Below, piece by piece: positions 1 to 11,558 of a stretch of DNA of 64,000 nucleotides. The stretch is from Chloromonas sp. AAM2 (lineage: Eukaryota > Chlorophyta > Chlorophyceae > Chlamydomonadales > Chlamydomonadaceae): NCBI GenBank assembly GCA_004335635.1, contig QAXH01004600.1, positions 55,115-119,114 of the forward strand, given 5' to 3'. Position 1 is the stretch's first letter. Every line of letters starts with the position of its first letter. The notes under the pieces are model-generated. The model was given only the letters and a program-made list of their open reading frames with translations, did no database searches and was not told the DNA's origin. The translations under genes were made by a program, and so were the position numbers.

Positions 1-3000
1 TCAAGCGCATCCTGTTCTGCTTGGCCAGCCGGCACCAGTTTGAGCGGAGCGGGACGGCCTGATGTAATAAGGGATGGAACCTGGGTCGCATCCCCGTCAG
101 CCGGTGGTTGCTCAGCAGCGCCCTTCCACGCCTCTTTCTCCGCTTTCCTCTTGCGGCCACCAGTATCGCTGCCGCTGCCCGCTCCCCCGCTGTGGTGTTC
201 ACTGTCACTACCGCCGCTGAGCTTTGACTGAGACAGCACAGCAAACGGCGAGCTGACCCTGGTCTGTTGGCTACGGGTCGACGACAAGCCGAGGTCGCCT
301 GTGGATTCCTCCGGGATCTCCAGCACCGTCAGCGGGATGTCAACCTGCCCTCCGGAGATGCGTGAGAAGGCTGGGGCCGGCGGGCCAGAGGGCAGCACGG
401 ATTGGCCGCTCGCAGACGACCGGTGGCTCGACACACCGGATGCTTGCTTGCCAGCGCTTGCAGTTGGCAGGAGCAGGGGCTCATCGGATATGTCAGGTGT
501 GCGGCTGCGGCTGCGGCTTTTGCTCCGGCCCGTCGCCACGAGGCGTGGCGTGGCGGCATTGCGGACGGACATCACTCGCCCGCCGGCCGCAGCATTATGT
601 GGTACAGTGGCGGCTCGGTGCGAACGGGTGGAAGCTAGCAAACCAGATGGAAGACGCTGCGGTGCGTGAGAACCAATCGCCTGTGCACGAGACCCATGTG
701 GCACACGGGCGAGCCCGTGTCGGGGCCCGCCCGCCCCGTGTGCCCGTCCTGCGGCGGTTTTGGCGGTTTCTTCGTCGCTGGCGCCATACTCCGGGTAAGG
801 TTGGTGCCTGAGGTTAGACGGCCGTTGTGGCAGTTGGTGCCCCGGGTAGTGTGCTGCTGTGTGTGCATTTGGCCCATGACCTCGCATGGAGGGGCCATGG
901 GCAAAGGAATTGCGAACCATTGACTGGCGACCGCCGCCTGGTGCATCATACAGTCCTCCACCCGTGCTGCAAGCAGCAAAACACCGTCAAGGCATAGCTT
1001 AGAAGGCACCACCAGCCTATGAAGCTAGGCTTTCCCGTCCTGTGCCTTCTACACACGGTGTGGGCACAAGTTCTGGTTTGAATGCGCACGCAAAGCAACT
1101 GTTGCTATAACGGTTTAACAGAGCCAAAAAAAGCTGCCAATAGGGTTTGCAGCCGAACCTGCCCCAGCCAGCCCTGGTATCTCACTTGTGTGCTTGTCGT
1201 GCTTCCTCAGGCAGCCAGCCCATGATGGCTTCGCTGGTCAACCGCTGCTTGGCACGCAGTTGCATGGACCGCACAGCAGCCAGCCACTGGGACTCCTGCA
1301 CAGCACATACATTTCAATATCAACGAGTACATTCCATTACCAAACGAGTACATTTCAATATCAACGAGTACATTCCAATACCAAACGAGTACATTTCAAT
1401 ATCAACGAGTGCACGTCACAGGTTTGATGTGTTCTGAGTGGTCCGTTCACTATGAACAACATTTCGTGCACTTTGCGCTGCTGTGGCTCGTACACAAACT
1501 GCAAAGCCAGCAGACTGGCCGAGACAGCCGCTGTCAAAGTGTTGGTTGGCGCAATACCTCCCAAGCTTTTCTGCACCCTGCATGCCCAAAGTTGGCTAAG
1601 TTAAGTGTGGCCCTCGTAACTCGTACTCTGTCCATGCTGGTTTGCTGTGCCTAACCCCACAGTGTGCCAGGCCATGCTGGGATTGCCAAGTGCTGTCCGT
1701 GTGGCAAGTAAAGTGCACTTGAGCTGTCCTTGTATTTGTTTTCCATCCATTGGCCTCACCAGAAGGGGTCCTCAACGTATTTGATTCGCTACCTTCTGCC
1801 TTTACGCCTTGCCTGTGCCTGACCCTGAGCTAGTGCCATGCCAGGCTGGTGAAGTGCGCTCCTTCCCAGCCTCATCCCACCTCATCCTCGACGGGTTCAG
1901 GGTTGTCAGCTGTGGTGGCACGCTTGAATGTGAGGGTGGCATCAGGACCCTCGCCGGTCTGCAAGAGACACAGGCACAAGAGGACTTGTATTGACAGTGA
2001 ACAGAACAGCATGGACCAGCCAAGCCACAGCTGGTATTGCTGATGAATTTTCCCAGTTCCGGAATTGTTCTGGAATGGAGCCTGATGGAGATGAAGCAGG
2101 TGCAGGCCAGCCAGTGACCCATTGCTTGCAAACATAAGCAGGGTCGTGTGCAGTAGCAATGCCTTTGAGCTGCATGTATTTGCAAGTCAACCTCTGCCAG
2201 CGGGTTCAACTCTTTTCATGAGAGTAAACGCATTGTCTGAAATCAGTCAGCTGAATATAAATACAATGTACCTAGTTAACAAAACAGGCTGGGGTACAAA
2301 CATGGCTTGTGCCCTTGTGCTGGCAGCTGCTGGTTTGGGGCTGCTGCATTTAGCCCAGCCTAGGGTGCAATCTCAGTTTGCAAACATGCCCACCCGGGAC
2401 GACAAGTCATATGCCATGTATGGTGTGGGGCAACGTTGGTTTGGTTTGGTAAGCTAAAAAGCGTTTGCCAGGGTAAGACGGGGAATTCAGCCCAGTGCCC
2501 TGGCAAACACAACAATTCACAAGGACCATGGAGCTGAACAGCAAACAGCACGTGGCAGCAGGTACATGAACCTCTACTGCAACTCAGCCGTTCTTGAGAT
2601 CTGAGTGTTCCATCGCAAGGCGTGAAATGTGCCCACCTCTATGGCAACCCAACGGCCCGCATTGCAGCGCTCCAAAGGCGGGGTCCTGGGGATGGAGGGC
2701 AGCGGAATGTTCCCGCTCGTCCTGCCTGTCTGCGATTGCAGCCCCCCGCTGGATCGTCTAAGAGTGCGCCCGCTCTCCGATAGCCTGGAAGGGCCCCCGG
2801 GCTCCGAGCGCCTGGCAGCAGCGGTTGTGTCATTAGCCTGAATGGGGTCGGGGTCTGAGCTGCGGCTGAAACCCGCAACCTGCAATGGCGCAGGAAGCAC
2901 TCCGCCCTTCGGACGCCCAATGAGTCTGCCTGGCCCGTGGGGGGGTTTGGAAGCGCCCGCCTCTGGTTGCCCGGCTGGCTTTGAGGTCTCTGCTTGGTCG

Positions 3001-3911
3001 GTCGGTTTTGATTCCTCCGCTTGCCCGGCTGGCTGAAGTTCGCCTGCATTCCCGGTCGTACCTGATTGGCTGGGAGGCCCGGGTTTCTGCGCTACTTTGG
3101 TTGATGGTTTCACAGAAAGCAGCCTGCTGGGTCCTGGCGGTCTGGCAGGTGCTGGCTTGGCTGGTTCGGGCTGCTGGCTGGAGCTGCCTGGCTGCTCCAA
3201 CTCCTGTGACTGCCGCTGCTGACTGGCTGTGCTGACTGATTCCGGGACTGGTGCCAGCACAGGCAAATGCATGGCCGTTGGTCGGCCAGTGTCAGGCATG
3301 GTCTGCTGCGCAGTGACAAACTGTGTTGAAGAGTCACTTCGCCGCCTTGGAATCATGCTCCCTCCACCGCTTGTCCTGTCAGTGTCAGGCACTGACTGCC
3401 GTGCAGTGTCAAACTGTGTCTGAGGGTCACTGCGTGGCCGTGATATCATGCTTGTCCCCCTTGAGCTAGGAGTTGGCAGCTGTCCCCGAGTGGTCCGTGG
3501 TACCTGCGGGCTGCGGGTTAATGAAGAATTTACCCGTGACGTACTGGATGCGCTGCCACCACTGTGAGGTCCAGACAACGGTCCCGAGGCCATGCGATCG
3601 CTGGTGGCCCCATGGAGTTCTTCAGAATCCATTCGATAGCTAGGCACTTCAAGGTACTCTGGCTGAGACGAGCGGGGCGGGTTCGGGTATGGGGATAAGT
3701 GGTAGCTGTGAGGCTGTTGCTGTGGTTGCTCATGGCTGTCGCGTTGTGATTGCTGTGGCGGTTGTGACACAGCACGCCCCATGGTTGTTGAGGAAGAGGT
3801 GGCATTGCTGCCACCGAAGGAGGAGCCGAGCCGAGTCCGGCCTGCATCTGGCACAAAATTTAAGGTGCATGGCGTGGGCATGAACAGCATGGTAGCCTTT
3901 GGGGCATGCAT
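1..3911 (-). CDS. Ser/Pro-rich protein of unknown function (partial, 3' end beyond window)
   Basis: Unrecognised. Three in-phase exons are seen on the minus strand: 3911 (or further upstream) to 2637, 1958-1881, and 656 to the window edge. Donors are GTGGGC and GTGGGA, acceptors TTGCAG and CGCAG, and all joints are phase 0. The first exon encodes about 425 residues dominated by Ser, Pro, Gln and Gly, with no hydrophobic segment. The 26-residue middle exon is acidic (ends NPEPVEDE). The last visible exon is Ser-rich with an Arg-Ser run (SKSRSRSRT) and a basic GGRKRKAEK cluster that could be a nuclear localisation signal. That last frame stays open through base 1, so the gene continues to the left. 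The start is uncertain: the ATG at 3911 is the first, but a splice acceptor lies just upstream. RS-like and disordered composition suggests a nuclear or scaffold protein; this is inference. Confidence 0.5.
1311..1412. repeat. 42-bp minisatellite, about 2.5 copies
   Basis: The unit alternates ATTTCAATATCAACGAGTAC and ATTCCAATACCAAACGAGTAC. It lies in the presumed intron between the 1881 and 656 exons of the left-edge gene. Confidence 0.85.
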
Positions 3912-4416
3912 GATCCTGGACACTGTGTGGTCATGGCATGATGAGTCCCGTCAACCAGGACGTGCAAGCAAACAGACACTCACCAACCAGCCTGCTTAGG
4001 AAACCTGGTCTGCTCTCCTTCTCTGGTTCCATTTGCTCCTGAGCCCTCAGCTGAGCTAGGGCTGGTCTGCCCTAGCTCGTCACGGTCAATGCACGACTAA
4101 CGGTTGGACATTGAGCGATGCGCATTGTTTGCTCGTTCTTTGTGGTAGTGCAGATACTGAGTGCAGCCCGGAAAGCACTGGCCGTGCACACGCACGGCCA
4201 GGGTCAGAGGGCCCATACGTAAGCCCTCCACATCGCAAACTTCGCATCCTGCATGACCCTTATTGATAAGCAGCACGGAGAGCGTTGCAGTGCTGCGGTG
4301 CGAGCCAACAACCAGCTGCCAAATCGCGACGGTTTCGAATCTCGTTCAACACGTGCAGCCATCTCAATGCATCAGTGGCTGCCAGCAGATGCGCTGGCTT
4401 GTTTGGAAGAGGTAGT
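3912..4416. promoter_or_regulatory. Divergent intergenic region (about 500 bp)
   Basis: It separates the minus-strand Ser/Pro-rich gene from the plus-strand Gln-rich gene, both transcribed outward, so it should carry both promoters. I see no clear TATA box or other named element. Either start could lie within this space. Confidence 0.3.
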
Positions 4417-6494
4417 ATGCACCAACTACTGCCAGACAGTGGCCACACGGCAAGATGCGGCTCCAGCCAGCGCTTTTCCACCCGGGGCTGCGATCGTCGC
4501 ATCCTCGCGGCATCAGCACAAAGGCATGTCCAAGTTGTGGCGCCCTGCATTGCTCAGGCGCAGGCCCTGCCTCGGGCGACCAGCGCGCCTGAACAAGAAC
4601 CAGATGGTTTTGCAACACTGGGAGAACCTATTCCAGACCTTAATCAGGGCTCCAGCGAGGAAAAGCCTTCCTTCCTGCAAGGCGTGGTGGACAGGTGAGG
4701 CAAAGGCTGCACTTGCCTTCACCTCAAGCCAGCACATCACCATATCATCAGCCCTTGTGCAGCTTGCCCCTACACCCACTGCAATCACGCCCTCCCTCTT
4801 TCTCCATGCAGGTCCATGCAGCAACAACAAGCCAGTAGTCAGCGCCCGCGTAGGCGCATGCCACAACCAGCTGCAGGCCAACCCCATCCCTCATCGCCCC
4901 ACTGGCGTGTTTCAGGCCGCCGACACCTGGTTATATCCACTGAAACACCAGCTGGCAAGATGGCCGGTGCCCTGGCCGGCATGCTACGCACTCACTCATG
5001 CGCAGACATCACATTTTTCTCTATCATGAGCATCTTCAAGTGCCTCAAAGTGCTGGCGTTGACCAACATCTTCCTCGACCAGCACGAATCCAACTGCTCG
5101 TTCGTTTTTTCTGAGGTTTCTGAAGCAGAGCACCAGCAGCGAATTCACTCGCTGATGCAACACCATAATCAGCACCTGGGGCAGTCCCAACAACCCCAGC
5201 AACGCCAACAGCGTCTCCTGGGGCAAGTGCCTCTCTCTCGGCCTGGGGCTCCCAGGCCCCCTCCAGGCATGCGCCTGCAGCAACAAGAACTACGGCAGCA
5301 ACAGCTGCGGCAGCAGCAGCAGCAATCAGGGCATCAATGGGCGCAGCCGCCATCACACAACGGACCCAGCTTTGCAGCACAAGACCAACAGCAGCAGCAG
5401 CAGCAGCCGCAGCAGCAGCAGGTGTACATGCCAGGCGCAGGCCCAGAGCCTGTACCCGGCCTGCCAATGTCCGCGTTCAATCTGCACGCGTGGATGGCTC
5501 CCAAGACAGCCCCTGCACCATCTACAAGAGGCAGTGCAGCCATGGCTGCAGCAGCTGGTGTCCAACGGTTGGACTTTTCCCTCGACTTGCGCCAGCAATG
5601 GAACCGCATCGCCTACCTCTCCTTCGACACCGCCATGTCAATCGCTGACTCCCTCTTCGCCCAGCTAATGGCACAGCTACACAGTCCCCAGCCCCGCATG
5701 GCCGAAGCCCAGCCCATGCAGCCAGTAACGGGTCCGGTTCGTAGGCGAATGCATGAGAAGCAGGTGGCCGTTGGGCCGCAGAATGGTGTTGTGCCAACGA
5801 TACTGTGTGATACGGACCTGAACCAGGCGATGCTGATTTTTGCGTCCCTGTGCTTTGTACAGCAGCGGTTGACCAATGACAAGGTGGACCAGAAGCTTGT
5901 GGTGAGTGGGGTGGGGACAAGCTTGTGGCATAGCTGTGTAGCTACTCGAGCTACCCATGTCAAGAGCGGTACAGACGGCACATCAAAAGGTCACTGGACT
6001 GCATGGCAATACTAGAGCCAGGGTACGCAATGCCCGCACCTCTCCACCTGCTTACAAGTGCATTTCGTGTTCCAGTCCACAACCAACTTTCAGCCCCGTT
6101 TGCAACCCATGCATTTCAGCATCTTGCTTCTGGGTGTGGCTCAGCCATCAGTTTTCAACTCAGTGGCTCATGTTGTGTGCAGGTGAGTGTGATCCGCCAC
6201 GCGCACAACTCCCCGCGTCTGGACGGTCGCAACGGTTTCCTGCTCCAGCTTCAGCTCATGCCCTCACACGTGGTGGAGTCACACCTCTCAAAGCAAAGGG
6301 TGTACAGGAAGTCGAACAGGAGGCCTGTTGATGGTGCCGCTGCTGGTAATGGGCAGAGAGGTGCCCGGCAGGGTAAGGCAGGGAGGCGGCGTTGGTATTC
6401 AGGCAGAGCAGAAGAGGAGGGGGCGCAGGACGAGATGCCTGGGCAGAGCATACAGCAAGCAACGCATGCTGCTGCGTCTGCCGCCACCATGTGA
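4417..6494 (+). CDS. Glutamine-rich protein of unknown function
   Basis: Three exons fit in phase: 4417-4694, 4812-5901 and 6183-6494, giving 559 residues from the ATG at 4417. The frame is open upstream to about 4285, so the start is not certain. The middle exon begins with a basic/Gln segment, then has a long Gln/His/Pro tract (about 5150-5440, CAG-rich) like that of transcription co-activators. After it comes a non-repetitive part with several Leu/Phe-rich predicted helices (around LDFSLDLRQQW and LNQAMLIFASLCF). The final exon starts VSVIRHAHNSPRLDGRNG and ends Arg/Gly/Ala-rich. The polyQ plus helical C-terminus would suit a transcription or Mediator-type protein, but no family is recognised and this is inference only. 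Confidence 0.5.
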
Positions 6495-8332
6495 AGCTGT
6501 CAGCACGATGAGGGCTTGAAATGCTGGTGGCTCCACATGCAAGGCAAAGTGGTCTTAACGGCCCGGCGCCTGAATGGTGGTGTGCCAACGTTTGAGTGGG
6601 TTCAACACTTGGATGTACACTTGGATAGGGTAATGGGTGTCCCAAGTGCACGCTATCGAAGGCAGGAGGATGTGCATGGTGTAGGGCTTAGTCTTTCATG
6701 GGCGCAAAACATGGATGTGTTCAGCTGGCGCACTGGGTAGGGATTGCTGCCGTAGGCACCGTGTGGGCTTTTCGTTGACAGGACAAGATGTTGAGCAGCA
6801 CTCCAGACTGCTGGGTTTAGCAAGGCAACATCAGGACGGCCCTTGACAGCTCTCAAATGGTATCTGCGATGGTTCGGGTAGCTCAAGAGGCTTTGCCAGG
6901 ACTTGCACCGGAGGAGAAGCGCATGTACGGGATGAGCTTGCGTGCGCAAGCCAGCTGTAAGAACCCCGGCCAATGGTGATTTATTTGCAGTGCTGGGATT
7001 GGAACATCAGCACATACAGGGCAAGGGTTCACGTGGCAAGGCAGGATGCAAGCCTAACATGTCTGAAGTAAAAAGCGAGTTTTTTTATCACAGTTCTGGC
7101 CTGAGAGTGGCACAGCACCAGTGAAGTGCGAGGATTGCCTTTAATGATTAACACTGATACTGTGCTGGCCGTGGAGAAGCACTGAATTGAACAGCTTTGT
7201 CAGGTCTCAGGTCCTTTGATCTCTGGTTGCAAGCACTTTTCTTGTCGTAAGCAAGTCATCAAGCCAACTGCTGGATTTCACACGTGTCCCAAAAGGCCTG
7301 TTAAGCAGCAGGCAGTGCAGAGCGTGAATGGTCAGATAAACAATGCAAGTCAGCCTTTGCCTACGTGCTTCACTTTGCGTCAAGTGCTTGTTCACCCGGT
7401 CAGATGACAAGAATTGGAAGCTACGGCATCCCAGAGGTACCCAAAACATGCCTCTCACAAGAGGAGGGAACCGAGCCGTCCCACTGTCATGCCACTTCAC
7501 ACATGACGAGTTTGCTCAAAACCAAGCATCGGCATGACTTCACAGGTGCTGACTGACATTAACACACGTGCCTAAGTTGTGAGGGTTAAGAGTACACACG
7601 TGCAGACAGGTCTGCGAGTACAAGCACCTGGAAACTACGCACTTAAAATACGTCAGATAGTGATGATAAGAGACAAGAGCAAGCAGCATCGAGGCAGCGG
7701 CATGCTTATCCACCTTGCATATGCTTTTGAACAGAAATGCAATACAGCAGTAAAAACGTGTCCTAGGATATCACATGGCTCGCAGCTAAGGCGTTAAGAC
7801 GCTAAGCATTCAACTGTAACAAATACGCTCGTCTACTAGGTGAAGCTCCTGGGCCATGACAGAGCGTCAAGCATGTACTGCCTCTCCATGCCTCTGGTCA
7901 ACCCAATCCACTCCTCCATGCTGTGCTAGACATGAGATGTCCCGGGCATGCATGTGCCCGGCACACAGGGCTCTAACCCCACGCTTGTTAGCCGTGCCTT
8001 CCGGCTTGACAACACTTCGCTGGCCTGAGCATGCATCCCAGTCCCTGCTGAATCATGTGTCCTGCACCGCCTAGACTTGTACCTGACAACTGCCCTTTCC
8101 TCACACAAGCAAAAACCTGGCCAAGCCTGGTGTTGCATTCTATGTACAAGGCAGGTGCAACGACCAACACCCATAGCGCTGTGAAGTCCAACACCTGGGG
8201 CTGCTTTGAGGTAGCTGTTGGGACTGCTGGTGCAAGTCCATCCCTCGCCTCCGCCCGGGCGTTTGTGTTGTATACACCTGACACATGCCCTTGCCTCACA
8301 CTAGACAGGACCTGGGAACAGCCTCTCTTCCC
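6495..8332. other. Intergenic region between convergent genes
   Basis: About 1.8 kb between the 3' ends of the Gln-rich gene (plus) and the phosphatidylglycerophosphate synthase gene (minus). Open frames here are short with no convincing coding character or splice context. It presumably holds both 3' untranslated regions. Confidence 0.5.
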
Positions 8333-11071
8333 TCACTGCGCCTTCTTAGCCTCAGGGTAGATGAAGTGCGTCCACACATTCGACATGTAGGTCGCCAGGG
8401 ACCACACGGCAAGCCCGGTGGAGACCCACAGGAGAGCGTACGCAGTGTGTGTCAGGTACGTCAGGAACGTAGACGCTGCAACGCACACACAGCGTGCAAG
8501 CGGACTTCCAATCTCAGAGTTGAGCTTCAGCTAATGCCCTGCTGTTCATGGGCATGATTTTATTCATGGCATGATGTGCGCGGCACGGTGATGGGTTCAG
8601 CCATGTGGAGGCTTTCGTGCGGTTCGGTTCCTGGATTCTGGCATGTTTCCTGCAGCGTGAGACGCATCTTTGCTTGCCGTGTTATCAAGCCTATCAATAA
8701 TCAATTCTGCTTGGCCCATCCTACAGCGTGAAAAAGCGCTCCAAACAAAACAAAGCGCTCCAGACACGCACAGACACATTTCCTGCCTGCTCCTCCTTCC
8801 CACAGTGTCCCTCCCTCCCACCCACACAGCGCTCACTTGCAAAGGGCATCCAGGGCAGCAGATCTTCATGCGGTTGCCTGAGCACCAGAAGTGCGCCCAT
8901 GGAGGACATCTGGAAGGCAGTCTTCCACTTACCCAGGCTGTTCACCTTGACGGCCTGAGAACACACACAACGGGAAGCACAATGTAACGACAATCAAGGC
9001 CAAACAAGAGCAAAGTATTGATGACTAGGCGAGCGTCCAATGCGCTACACAACTGCCATGACATGAAAGTAACCTGATGGCAGATCCTGTGCTTCCTTGG
9101 TCATGCTTCCGTGCCCTGAAATGAATGACTGCAGCAGCAGTGTCTGCTCAGCATCATCCCCACAGGATCATTTTGTAAAGCATCTCACTGTGCCAAGGTC
9201 GCCCTCTGCAAGTCACACTTCAATTGCTGACAAATGGGCTTTGTTGGACTGCCCCACGGATAGGGCAGCAGAAACAGAAAGTACCAAACCAGCACGCCCA
9301 TGGTTGCGATGGCATGGGATTGAGCAGGCCTGGCCATCAAAAGCCAGCCGATTGGCCAACCGTTCCCAACTGAGCCGCTTGCCTTCCGTTCTGCCTTGTT
9401 TTCTCCTTTCTTCTTCGGACCTGTCTTCTTCTTTCTTGCTCAGGGTCGGTCAGGGCGGTACTCATCCCGCCCCATGTCCTGTGACAGCCTCCCTGACGTA
9501 CATTTTACAACGATTGCAAGCCAAACCTAAGACACGTTGCCTGTACCTTGTGTGCCGCTCCTCCTGCCGCTGCCGCCCACTCTCTCAGTGCTGACATGGT
9601 GATTTCCCGGCTGATCATGACGCACACGGGCAGCAGCATCTGAGCCTGGGCCAGGGGAGGCGGTGGGCTGGTGGTCAGCAAGATGAGAGAGGAGCACACC
9701 CTGCAAGGAAAGGCAGAGCAATGTCCCAGCGGTCAGGGATGGGAGGATGAGCACCTGAAAGAAAATGCCCGGAAAGTAAGTGCACCTGAACACACCCTGC
9801 AAGGACATGCAATTGCATGAGCAATGACAAGGTAGCATGTGTACCTCAGACAGCGGGTGGTGGTTGTTTGATGGTGTAGCTTGATGATTTGCTTATGACA
9901 TCCGTGAATGAATGAATCATGCCTGTTTGGTATGGTTACAACACATGTCAAAGGTCGTGAATGTACTCCTCCTGTGTGTCTGCTCAACGTGCATGCACTA
10001 CAGATGCTCAACGTGCATGCTGGATAAGTGCCTCATATGCTTCCATACCAGACGTACTCAATGAATGTATGCCTAACAGACAACTGGACGGTGTGAACCA
10101 TTGAAGTACTCATATATACAATGTACAATCCCAGCCTTTGTAGAGGCTGTCACGCTCCCGTTGGGCTGGTCACGCCACCCTCCTGCTGATTGTGTCACTC
10201 ACATGACCTTGTCCGCCACGGGGTCAAGGAAGGCGCCGAACACACTGGCCAGCTTGAGCTGTCACGTGGCAGGGCAAACGGAAACGTGTGAAGGCACTTG
10301 CACGAGTGTGTGTTTTGATGCAATGTTGCAGCAATTCATACAGAAAGAGCAATGGCAGGTAGCCCAGAAGACATGATAAAGTCATTGGTACCATCATGGG
10401 CGCTGTCAGCTTGTGCTGAATTCTTCAATGTGACGTGCCGTGACTGTGCTGTGACATCAGAGTGAGAATAACGACTGTGACCTGTCACACCCTGTACCAT
10501 GAACGATTGAATTAAACCATTGAATCATGCATGTTTCAGGCCCTTTTGAGTCTAACGAGGTGGATAGCACTTCCAGGGGTGACCACCACCATTACTATCA
10601 CGGTGTATTGCAATCCCCTTCACTTGCGAACCACATGCGAATAGTTCTGGTATGCTGTCGGCTTGTACTGAGCCTGCTGGGTTCGGATGCATTGCACATC
10701 ATCCTGCTTGGCATGCCTACAATTTGTGCAAGGTATGACATCCAGGGATGATATGATTGAATGAGATCGCCAGGACCGGCCCAAGACAACATGTGCTGGG
10801 CATGCGCTCCATGCCAGACACAGGCGCTCACTTTACGAGCCAAGTAGCCATCTAGCCAATCCGTGAGCGAAGCACAGATGAAAACGATTGCTGCTGTAAT
10901 GGGTGAGTATTTCCACTTAAGATCCCAGAGCAAGATGATGATGGGAACCATGGCCAGCCTGAAGAGCGTCAACACATTTGGGAGAGTCAAGAGTTTCTGT
11001 CTTGCGGGCTTAGGCGCCTGCGCCGCGATGTGCCTGTATGCCTCGCTACGCCTGTCCAGTGGGCTGAGCAT
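8333..11071 (-). CDS. PGP1: CDP-diacylglycerol--glycerol-3-phosphate 3-phosphatidyltransferase (phosphatidylglycerophosphate synthase)
   Basis: Transfers the phosphatidyl group from CDP-diacylglycerol to glycerol-3-phosphate, giving phosphatidylglycerophosphate, the precursor of phosphatidylglycerol needed in thylakoids and mitochondria. Five exons: 11071-10832, 10258-10203, 9700-9547, 8954-8837, 8475-8333; 236 residues, all junctions in phase. The full CDP-alcohol phosphatidyltransferase motif is present, D71-x2-D74-G-x2-A-R-x8-G88-x3-D92-x3-D96, split across exons 1 and 2 (DWLDGYLARK, then FGAFLDPVADKV). The N-terminus LLTLPNVLTLFRLAMVPIII is the typical first membrane helix, and exon 3 has the conserved MISREITMSALREWAAA. 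A splice acceptor lies just before the ATG, and an upstream exon 11362-11291 ending in GTGAGT would join in phase, so a longer N-terminus (transit peptide) is possible. Plastid versus mitochondrial location is not decided. Confidence 0.88.
10528..10630 (+). repeat. Dispersed repeat family A, copy 1
   Basis: Shares with the copy at 54018 the blocks CAGGCCCTTTT, GTCTAACGAGG, CACCATTACTATC and GCAATCCCCTTCACTTG in the same order. It lies inside intron 1 of the phosphatidylglycerophosphate synthase gene. Confidence 0.75.
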
Positions 11072-11558
11072 CGACTCCTGCGGTGCATGTCATGTGCATG
11101 CATGCAACTTGCAGGCCGTGAAGCACAGTCGCTTAGTGCTTGGGTGCTGCGTGTTGAAAGGACAGCATTCTGGGCACCACATGCTGACACAACAAGCTGC
11201 ACCAAGGTTTTGGGAAATGCGCGTTAGGACGAAACCTAGTCCGACATTTAAACCCTTCGACACCCGTAACGATGGGCACAGACCACTCACATGCTCTGGA
11301 TGTGATATCAGTAGGCCGATCTTTGGGATTGGTCCATCGCTGCCGGTCGTAGCTTCCGGCATCACGTTGCTTAGCTGCGCTTCCGCTGATAGTTGGCCGC
11401 TTGAGTTCAGTCCTCGTATAGTGCACCACTGAGCATGATTGTGAGTACTGCATAGCCTAGCCTAGCCTAGGCTGTCAGGAGCCTTTCGTCGTGTATGGCT
11501 GTCACTCATTCATGTATGGCCGTCACTCTCTCTACTGGATGACAAACCCGGATGAGCC

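Noticed and set aside
301..669. Plus-strand 122-codon frame at the left edge, and the minus-strand frame 329-559
   Set aside because: The third minus-strand frame stays open from 656 through base 1 with Ser/Arg-rich composition and phase-consistent splice sites, so these are shadows.
4325..4350. GGTTTCGAATCTC, resembling a tRNA B box
   Set aside because: No A box or foldable acceptor, D and anticodon arms are found upstream, and it lies next to a coding exon.
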